From Pedobacter polysacchareus (GTDB lineage: Bacteria > Bacteroidota > Bacteroidia > Sphingobacteriales > Sphingobacteriaceae), in contig NZ_JAHYSS010000010.1 of the NCBI RefSeq assembly GCF_019802255.1, positions 1 to 64,000 of the forward strand: a DNA stretch of 64,000 nt, in the 5' to 3' direction. Each line of letters begins with the position of its first letter. The stretch's first letter is position 1. Below are positions 41,291 through 50,975 of the stretch, one piece after another. The notes under the pieces are model-generated. The model ran no database searches, had not been told where the DNA came from, and saw only the letters and a list, made by a program, of their open reading frames with translations. A program made the translations under genes and the position numbers.

Positions 41291-43585
41291 TTATATTTTT
41301 GATGTTTTTAATGGTTTTGAGCTCATATAGAAAGTTAATTTTCCACCTTTCAAAATATCTGAATGTTTGATCAAATTATTGCCAACAACAACACCGTTTA
41401 GCAAAACTTTTTGCACATAAACATTCTTATCACTCTGGTTGATCGCTTCTACAGTAAATGTATTTCCACCTTCCAAATTTAGCGTCGCAGATTTGACTGC
41501 CGGACTACCTAAAGAATATTCATCTGAGCCTGGTGCTACGGGATAAAATCCTAATGAGGAGAACATATACCAGGCACTCATCTGACCACAATCGTCATTA
41601 CCGCCCAAACCATCCGGAGTTGGTTTATACTGCATTTTTAGGATGTTCCTCACCCTTGCCTGAGTTTTCCACGGCTGGCCTGCCCAGTTATACAAATAAG
41701 CAACATGATGCGCTGGTTCATTTCCATGTACATATCCGCCAATGATCCCTTCACGGGTGATGTCTTCTGTATCTGCAAAAAACTGATCAGGAAGGTGCAT
41801 ATTGAACAAACTGTCGATTCTTGCTCCAAATTTCTGCTTCCCTCCCATGATGTTCATTAAGGATTCCGGATCCTGAGGAACAAAAAAGCTATAATTCCAG
41901 GTATTGCCTTCAATAAAACCTTGTCCGTGGGTACTCAACACATCAAATTCCTTTTTGAAAGAACCATCAGCTAACTTTGGACGCATAAAACCAATGCTTT
42001 TGTCATATACATTTTTCCAGTTTCCAGAACGTTTCATAAATTCTTCATACACTGGCTGGTTATTTAGTTTCTTAGCGATTTGCGCGATGCACCAATCGTC
42101 ATAAGCATATTCCAATGTGTTAGATACAGAGGTCCCACTATCTTCAGCCGGGATGTAACCCATATCAATATATTTTCCTATACCTTCATAACTGCGGTGA
42201 TTAGCAGTCGTGATACAGGCCTCTAATGCCTTTTTAGCATCTCCATCGTAAACACCTTTGATGATTGCATCAGCCACTACAGAAACGCTGTGGTAACCAC
42301 TCATACACCAGTTATCATTGGCGTAATGTGACCATACTGGCAGCATTTTTAAGGCACTCTGATCATAATGAGCCATCATAGATTTCACCATATCGTTGTT
42401 ACGCGATGGTTGGATCAGGTTAAAAAACGGATGTAAAGCACGATAAGTATCCCACAAAGAGAAGGTGGTATAATTGGTGAAACCGTTTGCCTGATGGACG
42501 TTCTGGTCTAAACCTTTATATTGACCGTTTACATCACCATAAGTAGTAGGGTTGATAAAAGCATGATACATGGCGGTATAGAAATTCACCTTATCATCTT
42601 CAGAAGCGGCAATATTAATCTTGTTCAGCTCCTTATTCCAATCGGCTTGTGCTGCTGCTTTTACACGGTCAAAATCCCATCCTGGAACCTCAGCAATCAT
42701 ATTTTCCAGGGCATTAGCCTGACTCACCGGCGATAATGCAAACTTCACTTTTACCTGCTCCTGAGCGTCAGTATCGAAGTCGAAATGCATCCGGATTCTC
42801 TTTCCAGCAATCTCCGGGAAGTTATGATTCTGGTCGAACTTCCTCCAGAAACCCTGATAGACCTGTTTTTTATCAAAATTCTTCTGTCCGTAACTTTTGA
42901 AAGGTTTCGAGAAGGTCATGGCAAAATATACCGTTCTTGTTCTCGCCCATCCGTTGGTTTGGCGGTAACCGGTAACTAAGGTATCGTTCACAACACGAAC
43001 ATAAGTCCATACCGTTTTATCGTCATAATTATAAATACCCGACATTAAATCCAGAATTATGTGCGACTGGTCAGATTTCGGGAAGGTATAACGGTGCATA
43101 CCTACTCTCTTGCTCGCAGTCAACTCTGCCTGAATCTGATGGTCATCCAGTTTCACTTTGTAGTATCCTGCTTCAGCAGTTTCATTGGCATGGGAATATC
43201 CGGAACGAAATCCACTGCCTGGCACATCGGCAGTACCAGGATTCATTTTTAAAACGCCTTGACTGGGCATTACCAGAAAATCACCTAAATCCGAATGGCC
43301 AGTACCGCTAAAGTGCGTATGACTAAACCCAACGATCGATTTGTCCTCATATTTATATCCTGCACAGTACTTATACACGTCGCCGTTGTACTTGCCATTG
43401 AGCTCATAAGAAAGGGTATCGGTATCCGGACTCAGCTGTACTGAACCAAAAGGAACAGTGGCTCCTGGATAGGTATGGCCCATTTTCTGGGTCCCAATAA
43501 TCGGTTTTACATACTTTACCAATTCCTTTTGTGCCTGTGCAGAAAGGGCTGGAAGCAGTATACAAAACAATAATGCTTTTTTCAT
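41291..43585 (-). CDS. GH92 family alpha-mannosidase
   Basis: A 764-residue exported exo-alpha-mannosidase. The signal peptide is MKKALLFCILLPALSAQAQ. The GH92 N-terminal beta-sandwich (YVKPIIGTQKMGHTYPGATV, GFSHTHFSGTGHSDLGD) leads into an (alpha/alpha)6 barrel with the calcium-binding and catalytic region GGNDDCGQMSAWYMFSSLG near the C-terminus. Family members trim alpha-1,2-, 1,3- or 1,4-mannose from N-glycans or yeast mannan. Linkage specificity cannot be told. It stands alone, without SusCD genes. Confidence 0.93.
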   Translation of the reverse strand: MKKALLFCILLPALSAQAQKELVKYVKPIIGTQKMGHTYPGATVPFGSVQLSPDTDTLSYELNGKYNGDVYKYCAGYKYEDKSIVGFSHTHFSGTGHSDLGDFLVMPSQGVLKMNPGTADVPGSGFRSGYSHANETAEAGYYKVKLDDHQIQAELTASKRVGMHRYTFPKSDQSHIILDLMSGIYNYDDKTVWTYVRVVNDTLVTGYRQTNGWARTRTVYFAMTFSKPFKSYGQKNFDKKQVYQGFWRKFDQNHNFPEIAGKRIRMHFDFDTDAQEQVKVKFALSPVSQANALENMIAEVPGWDFDRVKAAAQADWNKELNKINIAASEDDKVNFYTAMYHAFINPTTYGDVNGQYKGLDQNVHQANGFTNYTTFSLWDTYRALHPFFNLIQPSRNNDMVKSMMAHYDQSALKMLPVWSHYANDNWCMSGYHSVSVVADAIIKGVYDGDAKKALEACITTANHRSYEGIGKYIDMGYIPAEDSGTSVSNTLEYAYDDWCIAQIAKKLNNQPVYEEFMKRSGNWKNVYDKSIGFMRPKLADGSFKKEFDVLSTHGQGFIEGNTWNYSFFVPQDPESLMNIMGGKQKFGARIDSLFNMHLPDQFFADTEDITREGIIGGYVHGNEPAHHVAYLYNWAGQPWKTQARVRNILKMQYKPTPDGLGGNDDCGQMSAWYMFSSLGFYPVAPGSDEYSLGSPAVKSATLNLEGGNTFTVEAINQSDKNVYVQKVLLNGVVVGNNLIKHSDILKGGKLTFYMSSKPLKTSKI

Positions 43586-43743
43586 TTGTTTAAGTTGAGG
43601 TTTTTTTACAATACTCTAAGGTATAAATAATTGGCAAAAATCTACTTTAATTAAGTTGCTATAACGTTTAATCTAATGTTTACACATTTGTCCTTTTTAC
43701 AAGGAACTGACGCCTTATATGAGAATGTATGGGTAAAAACCGC

Positions 43744-43751
43744 TATTTTTG
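43744..43751 (+). promoter_or_regulatory. candidate -7 box of mnmA
   Basis: TATTTTTG fits TAnnTTTG, 18 bases before the start codon. Confidence 0.5.
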
Positions 43752-43769
43752 CCCTCAGAATAAATTATA

Positions 43770-44861
43770 ATGAGTAAACTCGGTAGAATATTGGTAGCCA
43801 TGAGTGGCGGAGTAGATAGTTCAGTAGCAGCAGTGATGCTGCACGAACAAGGATATGAAGTAATCGGATTAACCATGAAGACATGGGATTATGCGACCTC
43901 AGGTACCAGCAGTAAGGAAACCGGATGTTGCAGTCTGGACAGCATCAACGATGCACGTACATTGGCGGTAAATTACGGATTCCCACACTATATATTAGAC
44001 ATCAGGGATGAGTTCGGTGATTATGTAATTGATAACTTCGTTGATGAATATCTTGCAGGCCGTACCCCTAACCCTTGTGTTTTATGTAACACCCACATCA
44101 AATGGGAAGCGCTATTGAAACGTGCAAACAAACTGGATTGCGAATTTATTGCAACTGGTCACTATGCTAACGTTAGACAGCACGACAATGGTCGTCATGT
44201 GATCTCTAAAGGTCTGGATGAAAATAAAGATCAATCTTATGTACTTTGGGGTGTTTCTCAGGAAAACCTGGCACGTACTAAATTCCCATTAGGATCCTTC
44301 GCAAAGGCGGACATCAGACAAATGGCTTTAGATATGGGACAGGAAGAACTGGCTAAAAAAAGCGAAAGCTATGAAATCTGCTTTGTACCGGATAATGATT
44401 ACCGTGCTTTCTTAAGACATAAAGTGGGCGATTTAGAAGACCGCGTATCTGGTGGAAATTTCATTACCAGTGATGGTATGGTGGTTGGACAGCATAAAGG
44501 TTATCCTTTCTACACCATCGGACAGCGTAAAGGTTTAGGGATCGCTTTTGGTGAGCCGATGTTTGTGACGCAAATCCTTCCGGAAAGTAATACCGTAATG
44601 TTAGGCAGAGCCGATGAGCTGGAACGTCATGAAGCCCTGGTTAGAAATGTGAACCTGATTAAATATGAAAACATTTTAGCACCAATGACTGACGTGGTGA
44701 CTAAAATCAGATATAAAGATGCAGGAACCCTAAGTACTATTGTACAGGAGAATGATAAAATGAAAGTTGTATTTGATCATGCTGTATCTGCAATAGCACC
44801 GGGCCAGTCCGCAGTATTTTATGAAGGAAACGACCTTCTTGGTGGCGGTTTCCTTTGTTAA
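43770..44861 (+). CDS. mnmA: tRNA-specific 2-thiouridylase MnmA
   Basis: MnmA adds sulfur to U34 of tRNA-Lys, Glu and Gln. The 363-residue enzyme has the ATP-pyrophosphatase PP-loop SGGVDSS at 12-18. The catalytic cysteine pair lies in TPNPCVLCN and SYEICFVPD. TGHYANVR, KDQSYVLWG and FYTIGQRKGLG are highly conserved in the family. The C-terminal beta-barrel is intact. The gene is convergent with the metallophosphatase gene, with only two bases between stops. Confidence 0.95.
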   Translation: MSKLGRILVAMSGGVDSSVAAVMLHEQGYEVIGLTMKTWDYATSGTSSKETGCCSLDSINDARTLAVNYGFPHYILDIRDEFGDYVIDNFVDEYLAGRTPNPCVLCNTHIKWEALLKRANKLDCEFIATGHYANVRQHDNGRHVISKGLDENKDQSYVLWGVSQENLARTKFPLGSFAKADIRQMALDMGQEELAKKSESYEICFVPDNDYRAFLRHKVGDLEDRVSGGNFITSDGMVVGQHKGYPFYTIGQRKGLGIAFGEPMFVTQILPESNTVMLGRADELERHEALVRNVNLIKYENILAPMTDVVTKIRYKDAGTLSTIVQENDKMKVVFDHAVSAIAPGQSAVFYEGNDLLGGGFLC

Positions 44862-44863
44862 GC

Positions 44864-45808
44864 TTAGCTATCTAATCGATCTGAAATGGTATAAGGTGCA
44901 GCAGTTTTAATACGCTTGCCCTTATATCTTTCAAAATAATAATCCAATCTTCCCAGATTAATCCCAGCAAATCCTACCTGATTAATGGTGGTGATTTTTC
45001 CATCCAGATTCAATACATCTTCCGGCTGGTCCATGAAAGTATGGGTATGCCCGCCGATAATTAAATCTATATTTCGGGTGTTTTTAGCCAATTTCTGATC
45101 TGAATCTCTATCACTGTCGTATTTATACCCTAAATGTGATAAACAGATCACCAGGTCACATTTCAAATCATTTTTCAGCAGACTGGCGGTTTGATTAGCC
45201 GTTTTAACCGGATCTAAAAACACCGTATCTCCGTAGTTGATGTCTCCTACCAAGCCTGCCAGTTTAATCCCGATTCCGAACACGCCAATCTTTATTCCCT
45301 GTTTTTTGAAAACCTGGTAAGGTAAAGTTGATTTGTTCAGTAAGGTATTAGAGAAATCGTAATTGCTGCATAAAATCGGAAAATTGGCATGCGGCAATTG
45401 CTTGTAGAAACCGGCTAAGCCATTGTCGAAATCGTGGTTCCCCATCGTTGCGGCATCATAATTCATTTCCGACATCAGTTTAATCTCCAGCTCTCCACCA
45501 TATTTATTGAAATAAGGAGTACCCTGAAAAATATCACCTGCATCAAAAAGCAATACGTTATTTTCTTTTGCACGAATAGATTTGATCAGTGCCGAACGTC
45601 TGGCAGTTCCGCCTAATCCTTCATACTTTGACCCATCCATTGGGAAAGGTTCTATTCGGCTGTGTACATCATTGGTATGTAAAATGGTCAGTTTTACTAT
45701 GTCTCCGGCAGCTATGGCATCAAAAGCATTTAAGTTTAATGCAGCAGCAGCCAGCAGCCCTCCTGTTTTCAGGAAGTTTCTGCGGTTAATTTTTTGTAAT
45801 TCTTCCAT
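44864..45808 (-). CDS. 5'-nucleotidase-like metallophosphoesterase, catalytic half
   Basis: A 314-residue exported calcineurin-like phosphatase. The N-terminus INRRNFLKTGGLLAAAALNL is a Tat signal. Metal-binding motifs are all present: HTNDVHSR, DAGDIFQGT, GNHDFDNG, CLSHLGYK and GGHTHTF. The UshA-type substrate-binding C-terminal domain is missing, because it is encoded as a separate lipoprotein by the gene immediately upstream, which overlaps this one by 23 bases. The two presumably assemble to hydrolyse nucleotides outside the cytoplasm. Confidence 0.9.
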   Translation of the reverse strand: MEELQKINRRNFLKTGGLLAAAALNLNAFDAIAAGDIVKLTILHTNDVHSRIEPFPMDGSKYEGLGGTARRSALIKSIRAKENNVLLFDAGDIFQGTPYFNKYGGELEIKLMSEMNYDAATMGNHDFDNGLAGFYKQLPHANFPILCSNYDFSNTLLNKSTLPYQVFKKQGIKIGVFGIGIKLAGLVGDINYGDTVFLDPVKTANQTASLLKNDLKCDLVICLSHLGYKYDSDRDSDQKLAKNTRNIDLIIGGHTHTFMDQPEDVLNLDGKITTINQVGFAGINLGRLDYYFERYKGKRIKTAAPYTISDRLDS

Positions 45809-46559
45809 CTAATTTTGGATTTATTGTTTTTCCAGCAGCCTGGTTTTCTTTAATATAAGTGATCAGTGCATCGCGCATCCGGACCCCTAAAATCTTTTTC
45901 TCAATTGGGTTTTTGAAGCTTTGAACGTTGTCGCCGCCATCCGCTACATAGTCGGAAGTTAAGACCCTGTAGTTTTTATTTGGATCCAGCGGTTTTCCAT
46001 TGATCATGACCTCCGTTGGTTTGTCATTTACAATTTTCATTCTTAAGCCGGCAACGGGCTGTCCGCCTTTCTCTGCAATGTAATTCAGCAGGTTTTGGAC
46101 AGCTGCTGGACTCAAGGTGAAAACCATCATTTCATTCTCAAAAGGCATGACTTCAAAAACGTTTGACAACTTGATGTCTCCTTTAGGAAGTGCCACCCGG
46201 ATTCCTCCATTGGTAGAAGGCATAGCGAAATCTATAGTCGGGTCGTATTTGAGTGCTTCATGGAGCAAGGCATCTGAGAAGAAGTTTCTCAATAAATTTT
46301 CAGCAACAGGTTTATCGTCTTTTCTATCCAGCTTTTCCATCAGGACCTCGGAGTGCCCAATTACGGTATTCATCTCCTGATCCATCTTGATTTTATAAGG
46401 CAGATAGGTTTTGATCACCGCACTGTCTACTGGCTGATTGCTATTCATATGGTACCCGCTCCGGTTACTTTTAACCACCATATAATGTGAACTACAGGAA
46501 AGCAGCAATGGTATAGCACCTAAAAGCAGGTATTTTTTGATTGGATGAATGTGTTTCAT
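45786..46559 (-). CDS. 5'-nucleotidase C-terminal domain lipoprotein (substrate-binding half)
   Basis: A 257-residue lipoprotein (lipobox LLSC, about residue 22) that consists of just the 5_nucleotid_C domain: NLLRNFFSDALLHEALKYDP, FAMPSTNGGIRVALPKGDI, VFEVMPFENEMMVFTL and NYRVLTSDYVADGGDNVQSF. The catalytic metallophosphatase domain is absent and is encoded by the next gene, which starts within its last 23 bases. I chose the start MKHIHPIKKY because it opens the lipoprotein signal. Confidence 0.88.
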   Translation of the reverse strand: MKHIHPIKKYLLLGAIPLLLSCSSHYMVVKSNRSGYHMNSNQPVDSAVIKTYLPYKIKMDQEMNTVIGHSEVLMEKLDRKDDKPVAENLLRNFFSDALLHEALKYDPTIDFAMPSTNGGIRVALPKGDIKLSNVFEVMPFENEMMVFTLSPAAVQNLLNYIAEKGGQPVAGLRMKIVNDKPTEVMINGKPLDPNKNYRVLTSDYVADGGDNVQSFKNPIEKKILGVRMRDALITYIKENQAAGKTINPKLDGRITKN

Positions 46560-46628
46560 ATCGATTTGAAAGCACAAAGGTAAAAAAACCTTAGCCTGAT
46601 ATCGTTTTTTTTTGCTTCTTTGCCAAAT

Positions 46629-47195
46629 ATGAAACCGCTACTCAAATCAGTCAATATCCCGGCATTCTTTACCTTATTTCTTGTCATTTTTATTACTTCA
46701 GCTGCTTTCAGTCAGAAAAACCAAATTGACCGGATCAAATTAAACTGGAGCATGTACAAAAAGCTGAACAATTCTAACCTTCCATATATTGCTTATACTG
46801 CACACCGGACCTTACATCAATACCGTGCTACTCAGAAAGGAAGTCAGTTTTCATTAGTATTTAATGTAGCGGTCTCCTTAGATGGACAGCAATCTACTGT
46901 TGATCTGCGCAGATTGGCCACCCTGGGTGAAGAAGGTAAAAAGAATCTATTAAACCATGAACAAGGTCATTCAGACCTGGCGGTCATCTATGGTAGAATC
47001 CTGTATAAGTCTTTATCTAAAAAAACATATACCATAAAGAATTATCAGAATGAGGTGAAAAAAATTTATGATGATACCTTAAAAGAACTGGCGGAAATCA
47101 ATGCCCGTTATGATATGGAAACTATGCATGGTGAAGAACAAGAGCCACAGGATAAATGGGATCTGTATTTTAAAAAAGAGCTAAAAGCTAGCTGA
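46629..47195 (+). CDS. DUF922 family exported protein with HEQGH motif
   Basis: A 188-residue protein with an N-terminal signal (NIPAFFTLFLVIFITSAAFS). The conserved DUF922 centre has LLNHEQGHSDLAVIYGRILY, whose HExxH-like zinc motif suggests a metallopeptidase-related fold. Activity is unproven for the family. Start: the ATG at 46629 was preferred over an in-frame TTG three codons upstream. Its end overlaps the convergent neighbouring gene by eight bases. Confidence 0.8.
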   Translation: MKPLLKSVNIPAFFTLFLVIFITSAAFSQKNQIDRIKLNWSMYKKLNNSNLPYIAYTAHRTLHQYRATQKGSQFSLVFNVAVSLDGQQSTVDLRRLATLGEEGKKNLLNHEQGHSDLAVIYGRILYKSLSKKTYTIKNYQNEVKKIYDDTLKELAEINARYDMETMHGEEQEPQDKWDLYFKKELKAS

Positions 47196-47787
47196 TCCAG
47201 CTGCTGAGCACCATTAGTCGTCTCCAGCGCCCATGCTCCTTCCTATATATTGCTGTTTTTCCAATACCACATTTAAATCCGCAATATTGAGCATAATTAA
47301 AGAGACAAATTGTATTATTTCTCAGAAAAATAGGCCTTGAAAACATAAAATACTTGTAAATCTTGTTCTTATTTAAATTACTCCAGGCATCTAAATTCCC
47401 TTCAGCATATAATTTAAGGGAATCTGAAGTTAATAATTTTCCACCCTCAAAAAGCTGGTCTGGCAAGTTTTGGAATTTTAAGGCGATAATTTTTTTCTGA
47501 ATCAACATGCGCTCTGATTTGGAAAAAACTAGTTTATCTTGTCCGAAGTGCTTGAAATCCTCCTCATCAGACAATCCCGAATAAAGTGTGTCTGGCTTCA
47601 AAGTAGACCTTAAGTATTTGATGCTCTCATCATCTAAAGTCCCCAGGTAAAACACCTTTCCATTCAATTTCTGATGCGCTCGAAAAAACCAGTTTAGAAA
47701 TTCTTTTTCCTGGTTTTCATTTTTCGCGTGTACAGGTTTGAATAGGAAAAATATCAGGGATGAAAAAAGGAGAAGTTTAATTTTCAT
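47188..47787 (-). CDS. exported hypothetical protein, 199 residues
   Basis: The signal peptide MKIKLLLFSSLIFFLFKPVHA is followed by a soluble mixed alpha/beta protein (FYLGTLDDESIKYL, LVFSKSERMLIQKKII). The C-terminal part reads FSRPIFLRNNTICLFNYAQY, then CGFKCGIGKTAIYR and ends RWRRLMVLSSWIS. The three cysteines near the end may form a disulfide. I do not recognise the family. Probably periplasmic. Convergent with and overlapping the DUF922 gene by eight bases. Confidence 0.65.
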   Translation of the reverse strand: MKIKLLLFSSLIFFLFKPVHAKNENQEKEFLNWFFRAHQKLNGKVFYLGTLDDESIKYLRSTLKPDTLYSGLSDEEDFKHFGQDKLVFSKSERMLIQKKIIALKFQNLPDQLFEGGKLLTSDSLKLYAEGNLDAWSNLNKNKIYKYFMFSRPIFLRNNTICLFNYAQYCGFKCGIGKTAIYRKEHGRWRRLMVLSSWIS

Positions 47788-48041
47788 GGGGCAGGGCTTG
47801 AGGCATAATTCAGTTCAAGATATAAATTTTTATTGTCTGTAAGAAATCCAGCTTTATCTTTTCTGTTTCTTCTACACCTCTCGTTTATGCGCTTCAATAG
47901 AGTTGATATTTTAATAAAAAAAGAGGGAATTGCCTGTCCCTGTACTTCAAAACTTGATATCATCGCAATTAATCAGTAATCTTGATCCTACACAACAACA
48001 CAAAGAAACCAAATCATTAATTCTAAAAGAACCAAAATTTG

Positions 48042-49148
48042 ATGAACGCTAAAACGTTAAGTCCAGACATTTTAAAATCCAAAGAACATTTTCACATCCT
48101 CGATGGGTTACGCGGAGTAGCCGCAGTAGCCATTGTCATTTTCCATTTCATGGAGGTAGTCTTCATTCCTTCAAAAAATTTCATCGGTCATGGCTTTCTT
48201 GCCGTAGACTTTTTCTTTTGCCTGTCTGGATTTGTCATCGGTTATGCTTATGACGACAGGATCGGCAAAATGGGAATCTTCGCCTTTTTAAAAACAAGAC
48301 TGATCAGATTACACCCTTTAGTCATCATGGGATCAGTATTGGGTATGCTCGCTTTTCTATTTGACCCCTTTAATCTGCATAATGAAGTATATAGTGCTGG
48401 TAGAATGGCACTCCTCTTTTTAAGTTCTGTTTTATTGATTCCTTTTCCTGTGGTATCAGAAAGGTATTTCAATTTATTCAGTCTTAATGCTCCTGCCTGG
48501 TCCCTGTTCTGGGAATATGTAGCTAATGTGGTTTATGCCATAGCTTTGTACAAAGCGACGCGTAATCTCTTGTTGATATTAGCAATTCTGGCTGCAGGTG
48601 CCCTTTGCTATATCGGCTATACCAGCGGAAACCTGCTTGGTGGCTGGAGTGGAGAAACCTTCTGGCATGGTGCTGCGCGTATCTCCTATTCGTTTTTGGC
48701 AGGATTACTGATCTTCCGTTCTAAATGGATCATCAAATCAAACCTGGGCTTTGTAGGACTAAGCATATTGCTTTTACTTGCTTTTCTTATGCCGGATAGT
48801 CAATGGAACTGGATCACAGAACCATTTGTAGTACTGATCTATTTTCCCCTATTGATCTCATTGGGTGCTGGAGCTAAACTACAGGAAGGGGTAAAAAAAC
48901 TGTGTATTTTCTCGGGAAACATCTCCTATCCGCTATACATGACACACTATATGGTGCTTTGGCTTTTTGCTGACTATTATTCTACTTACAAACCAGATAC
49001 TACCCAATTGTTTTTTATCATTTCAGGTGGAACCATTTTACTGGTTGGTTTCGCCTATCTGGTGATGGTCATTTATGATATCCCTGTTAGAAGATACTTA
49101 ATAAATAAACTTAAAAAAGGACAAGCTCAGTTACCGATCAATAAGTAG
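48042..49148 (+). CDS. acyltransferase 3 family membrane protein (OafA/YrhL type)
   Basis: A 368-residue integral membrane enzyme with about ten helices. The hallmark HILDGLRGVAAVAIVIFHF contains the Arg and His used for acyl transfer. VDFFFCLSGFVIGYAYDDR is the second conserved block. Members O-acylate sugars of lipopolysaccharide, polysaccharides or antibiotics; the target is unknown. The ATG at 48042 is used; a TTG directly before is also in frame. Monocistronic, closed by a terminator. Confidence 0.88.
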   Translation: MNAKTLSPDILKSKEHFHILDGLRGVAAVAIVIFHFMEVVFIPSKNFIGHGFLAVDFFFCLSGFVIGYAYDDRIGKMGIFAFLKTRLIRLHPLVIMGSVLGMLAFLFDPFNLHNEVYSAGRMALLFLSSVLLIPFPVVSERYFNLFSLNAPAWSLFWEYVANVVYAIALYKATRNLLLILAILAAGALCYIGYTSGNLLGGWSGETFWHGAARISYSFLAGLLIFRSKWIIKSNLGFVGLSILLLLAFLMPDSQWNWITEPFVVLIYFPLLISLGAGAKLQEGVKKLCIFSGNISYPLYMTHYMVLWLFADYYSTYKPDTTQLFFIISGGTILLVGFAYLVMVIYDIPVRRYLINKLKKGQAQLPINK

Positions 49149-49179
49149 TATAACTCCTCTATAAGCAAGATATGAAAAA

Positions 49180-49218
49180 CGTCCTTTAGTCCTAATTCGG
49201 CGAAAGGACGTTTTTTTT
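49180..49218 (+). terminator. intrinsic terminator after the acyltransferase gene
   Basis: CGTCCTTT pairs with AAAGGACG and is followed by eight T. Confidence 0.88.
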
Positions 49219-49255
49219 ATCGACCAGATTTATATCTTAGCATGAAATTCATCCT

Positions 49256-49855
49256 ATGCCTGAACCTACTGAATCCATTTACTGGCAATCTTTTAAAGCT
49301 GGTAATGCAGACGCTTTCGAATATTTATACCGAAATTATGCTTCAGGGCTATATAATTATGGATCGAAGTTCAGTACTGATAAAGACCTGATCAAAGAGT
49401 GTATTCAGGATCTTTTTGTGGGCATCTGGACAAGAAGGGCTTCCCTAGGAAATCCGGAGCACCTTAAAAACTACCTTTATAAATCATTCCGTCGCTTAAT
49501 TTTCAAAAAGGCCTTCCGGTTACAGAACTTTGAGACTTATGATGAGACCAACGACAACTATGCTTTCCAGGTCAGCCTAAATGTAGAAGAAGCGATGATT
49601 GACGGAGAACATAGAGTCAACGTATCCGCACAATTAAATCTGGCCATGGCCAAGCTGACTGCCAGACAAAGGGAGGCGGTATTTCTTAGATTTTATGAGC
49701 AGCTGAGTTATGAGGAAATTGCAGAAGTAATGGACATTTCAGTGAAAGCCAGCTATAAAATAATGGCCAGGGCCTTGGGTTTTATGAAAGAGAACTTGTC
49801 AAAAGAGGATTTAATGCTGCTTTATCTATTGTTACATCTAAAATTATTAAACTGA
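49256..49855 (+). CDS. ECF-type RNA polymerase sigma factor
   Basis: A 199-residue sigma-70 family member. Region 2 is seen around AFEYLYRNYASGLYNYGSKF and CIQDLFVGIW, and region 4 as LTARQREAVFLRFYEQLSYE, EIAEVMDISVKASYKIMARA. There is no region 3, as in ECF factors. The FecR anti-sigma gene follows after 91 bases and a TonB-dependent receptor gene after that. It presumably directs expression of the receptor when its ligand is sensed. Confidence 0.92.
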   Translation: MPEPTESIYWQSFKAGNADAFEYLYRNYASGLYNYGSKFSTDKDLIKECIQDLFVGIWTRRASLGNPEHLKNYLYKSFRRLIFKKAFRLQNFETYDETNDNYAFQVSLNVEEAMIDGEHRVNVSAQLNLAMAKLTARQREAVFLRFYEQLSYEEIAEVMDISVKASYKIMARALGFMKENLSKEDLMLLYLLLHLKLLN

Positions 49856-49946
49856 TAATCAGCTTAATATCTATTATTTCTATTTTTTATTCCTTTTCAT
49901 GGGGTAATCTGCTGCACAACCAGCTAATAGGATCAAAAGCAGCAAT

Positions 49947-50972
49947 ATGAAGAAACCAATTAGCGCGTATGCCTCCTATCACCTGGAAGAACTGATCAAT
50001 GATGAAGACTTTTTATTATGGGTGCTCCACCCTGATGAAATGTCCAATCTCCATTGGCAAAATATCCAGGATACTTTTCCTCAACTGAGAGAGACTATCG
50101 CCCAGGCCAAGACTATCGTTCAATCTATGCGTTTCGAAAGAGCGCATTTCAACGACAATGAACAATCGGAATTGTGGCAGGCCATTCAGGCTAAAACTAC
50201 CCTGTATAAAAAATCCGGCAAAATAGTGCCACTGTGGTATCGTTACGCAGCTGCCGCTATGCTGACAGGAATCTTATTGAGTGTGGGTATTTTTTACCAG
50301 ATGACTCAGCCGATCTCCGTCAATACCCCTTACGGTCAGTTGAAAACCATCACCTTACCAGATGGCTCATTAGTGACCCTAAATGCCAATTCTACAATAA
50401 AATATGGTAGAAACTGGACTAAGAATGAGATCAGGGAAGTCTGGATTGAAGGGGAAGCTTTTTTAAAGGTTAAGCATTTAAATGCTTCGGGAAAGATAGT
50501 AAACCATGAACGTTTTGTAGTCCATACCGGCGAAGTGAATGTAGAAGTGCTGGGGACCTCTTTTAATGTTAATGACAGACGTGGCCGCACTGAAGTGGCA
50601 CTATTGGAAGGGAAAATCAGTTTAGGCTTAAATGGAACTGCGGGTAAACCGCTGGTTCTGGCCCCCGGAGATATTGCAGAGTTTGAAAAAGGTAAGCTGA
50701 TTAAAAAGCCGATCAATGTAGCGGAATACGCCTCCTGGAAAGATGGGAAGTTATATTTCAAAGATGTACCTGTAGCTAAAATCTTCAATTACTTCGAAGA
50801 TATTTATGGGTATAAAGTAGTGGTCTCCGATCCGGAGATCCTGAAGAAAAGAGTGTCAGGGTCCTTAAATACGCAAAATGAACAGGTATTGTTTAAAGCG
50901 TTTGGGATGACGTTAAACCTCAATATCACACCGAATCAAAAGACCAGGGAATTAATAATCACTACTAAATAA
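49947..50972 (+). CDS. FecR-family anti-sigma factor
   Basis: A 341-residue single-pass protein. Its cytosolic N-terminal ~90 residues bind the sigma factor. The membrane helix is near residues 92-113 (YAAAAMLTGILLSVGIFYQM). The periplasmic FecR domain has VNTPYGQLKTITLPDGSLVT, then LNANSTIKY and VLGTSFNVNDR. A secretin-like C-terminal segment (KIFNYFEDIYGYKVVV) follows. It transmits the receptor signal across the inner membrane. Only three bases separate its stop from the receptor start. Confidence 0.92.
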   Translation: MKKPISAYASYHLEELINDEDFLLWVLHPDEMSNLHWQNIQDTFPQLRETIAQAKTIVQSMRFERAHFNDNEQSELWQAIQAKTTLYKKSGKIVPLWYRYAAAAMLTGILLSVGIFYQMTQPISVNTPYGQLKTITLPDGSLVTLNANSTIKYGRNWTKNEIREVWIEGEAFLKVKHLNASGKIVNHERFVVHTGEVNVEVLGTSFNVNDRRGRTEVALLEGKISLGLNGTAGKPLVLAPGDIAEFEKGKLIKKPINVAEYASWKDGKLYFKDVPVAKIFNYFEDIYGYKVVVSDPEILKKRVSGSLNTQNEQVLFKAFGMTLNLNITPNQKTRELIITTK

Positions 50973-50975
50973 GGC

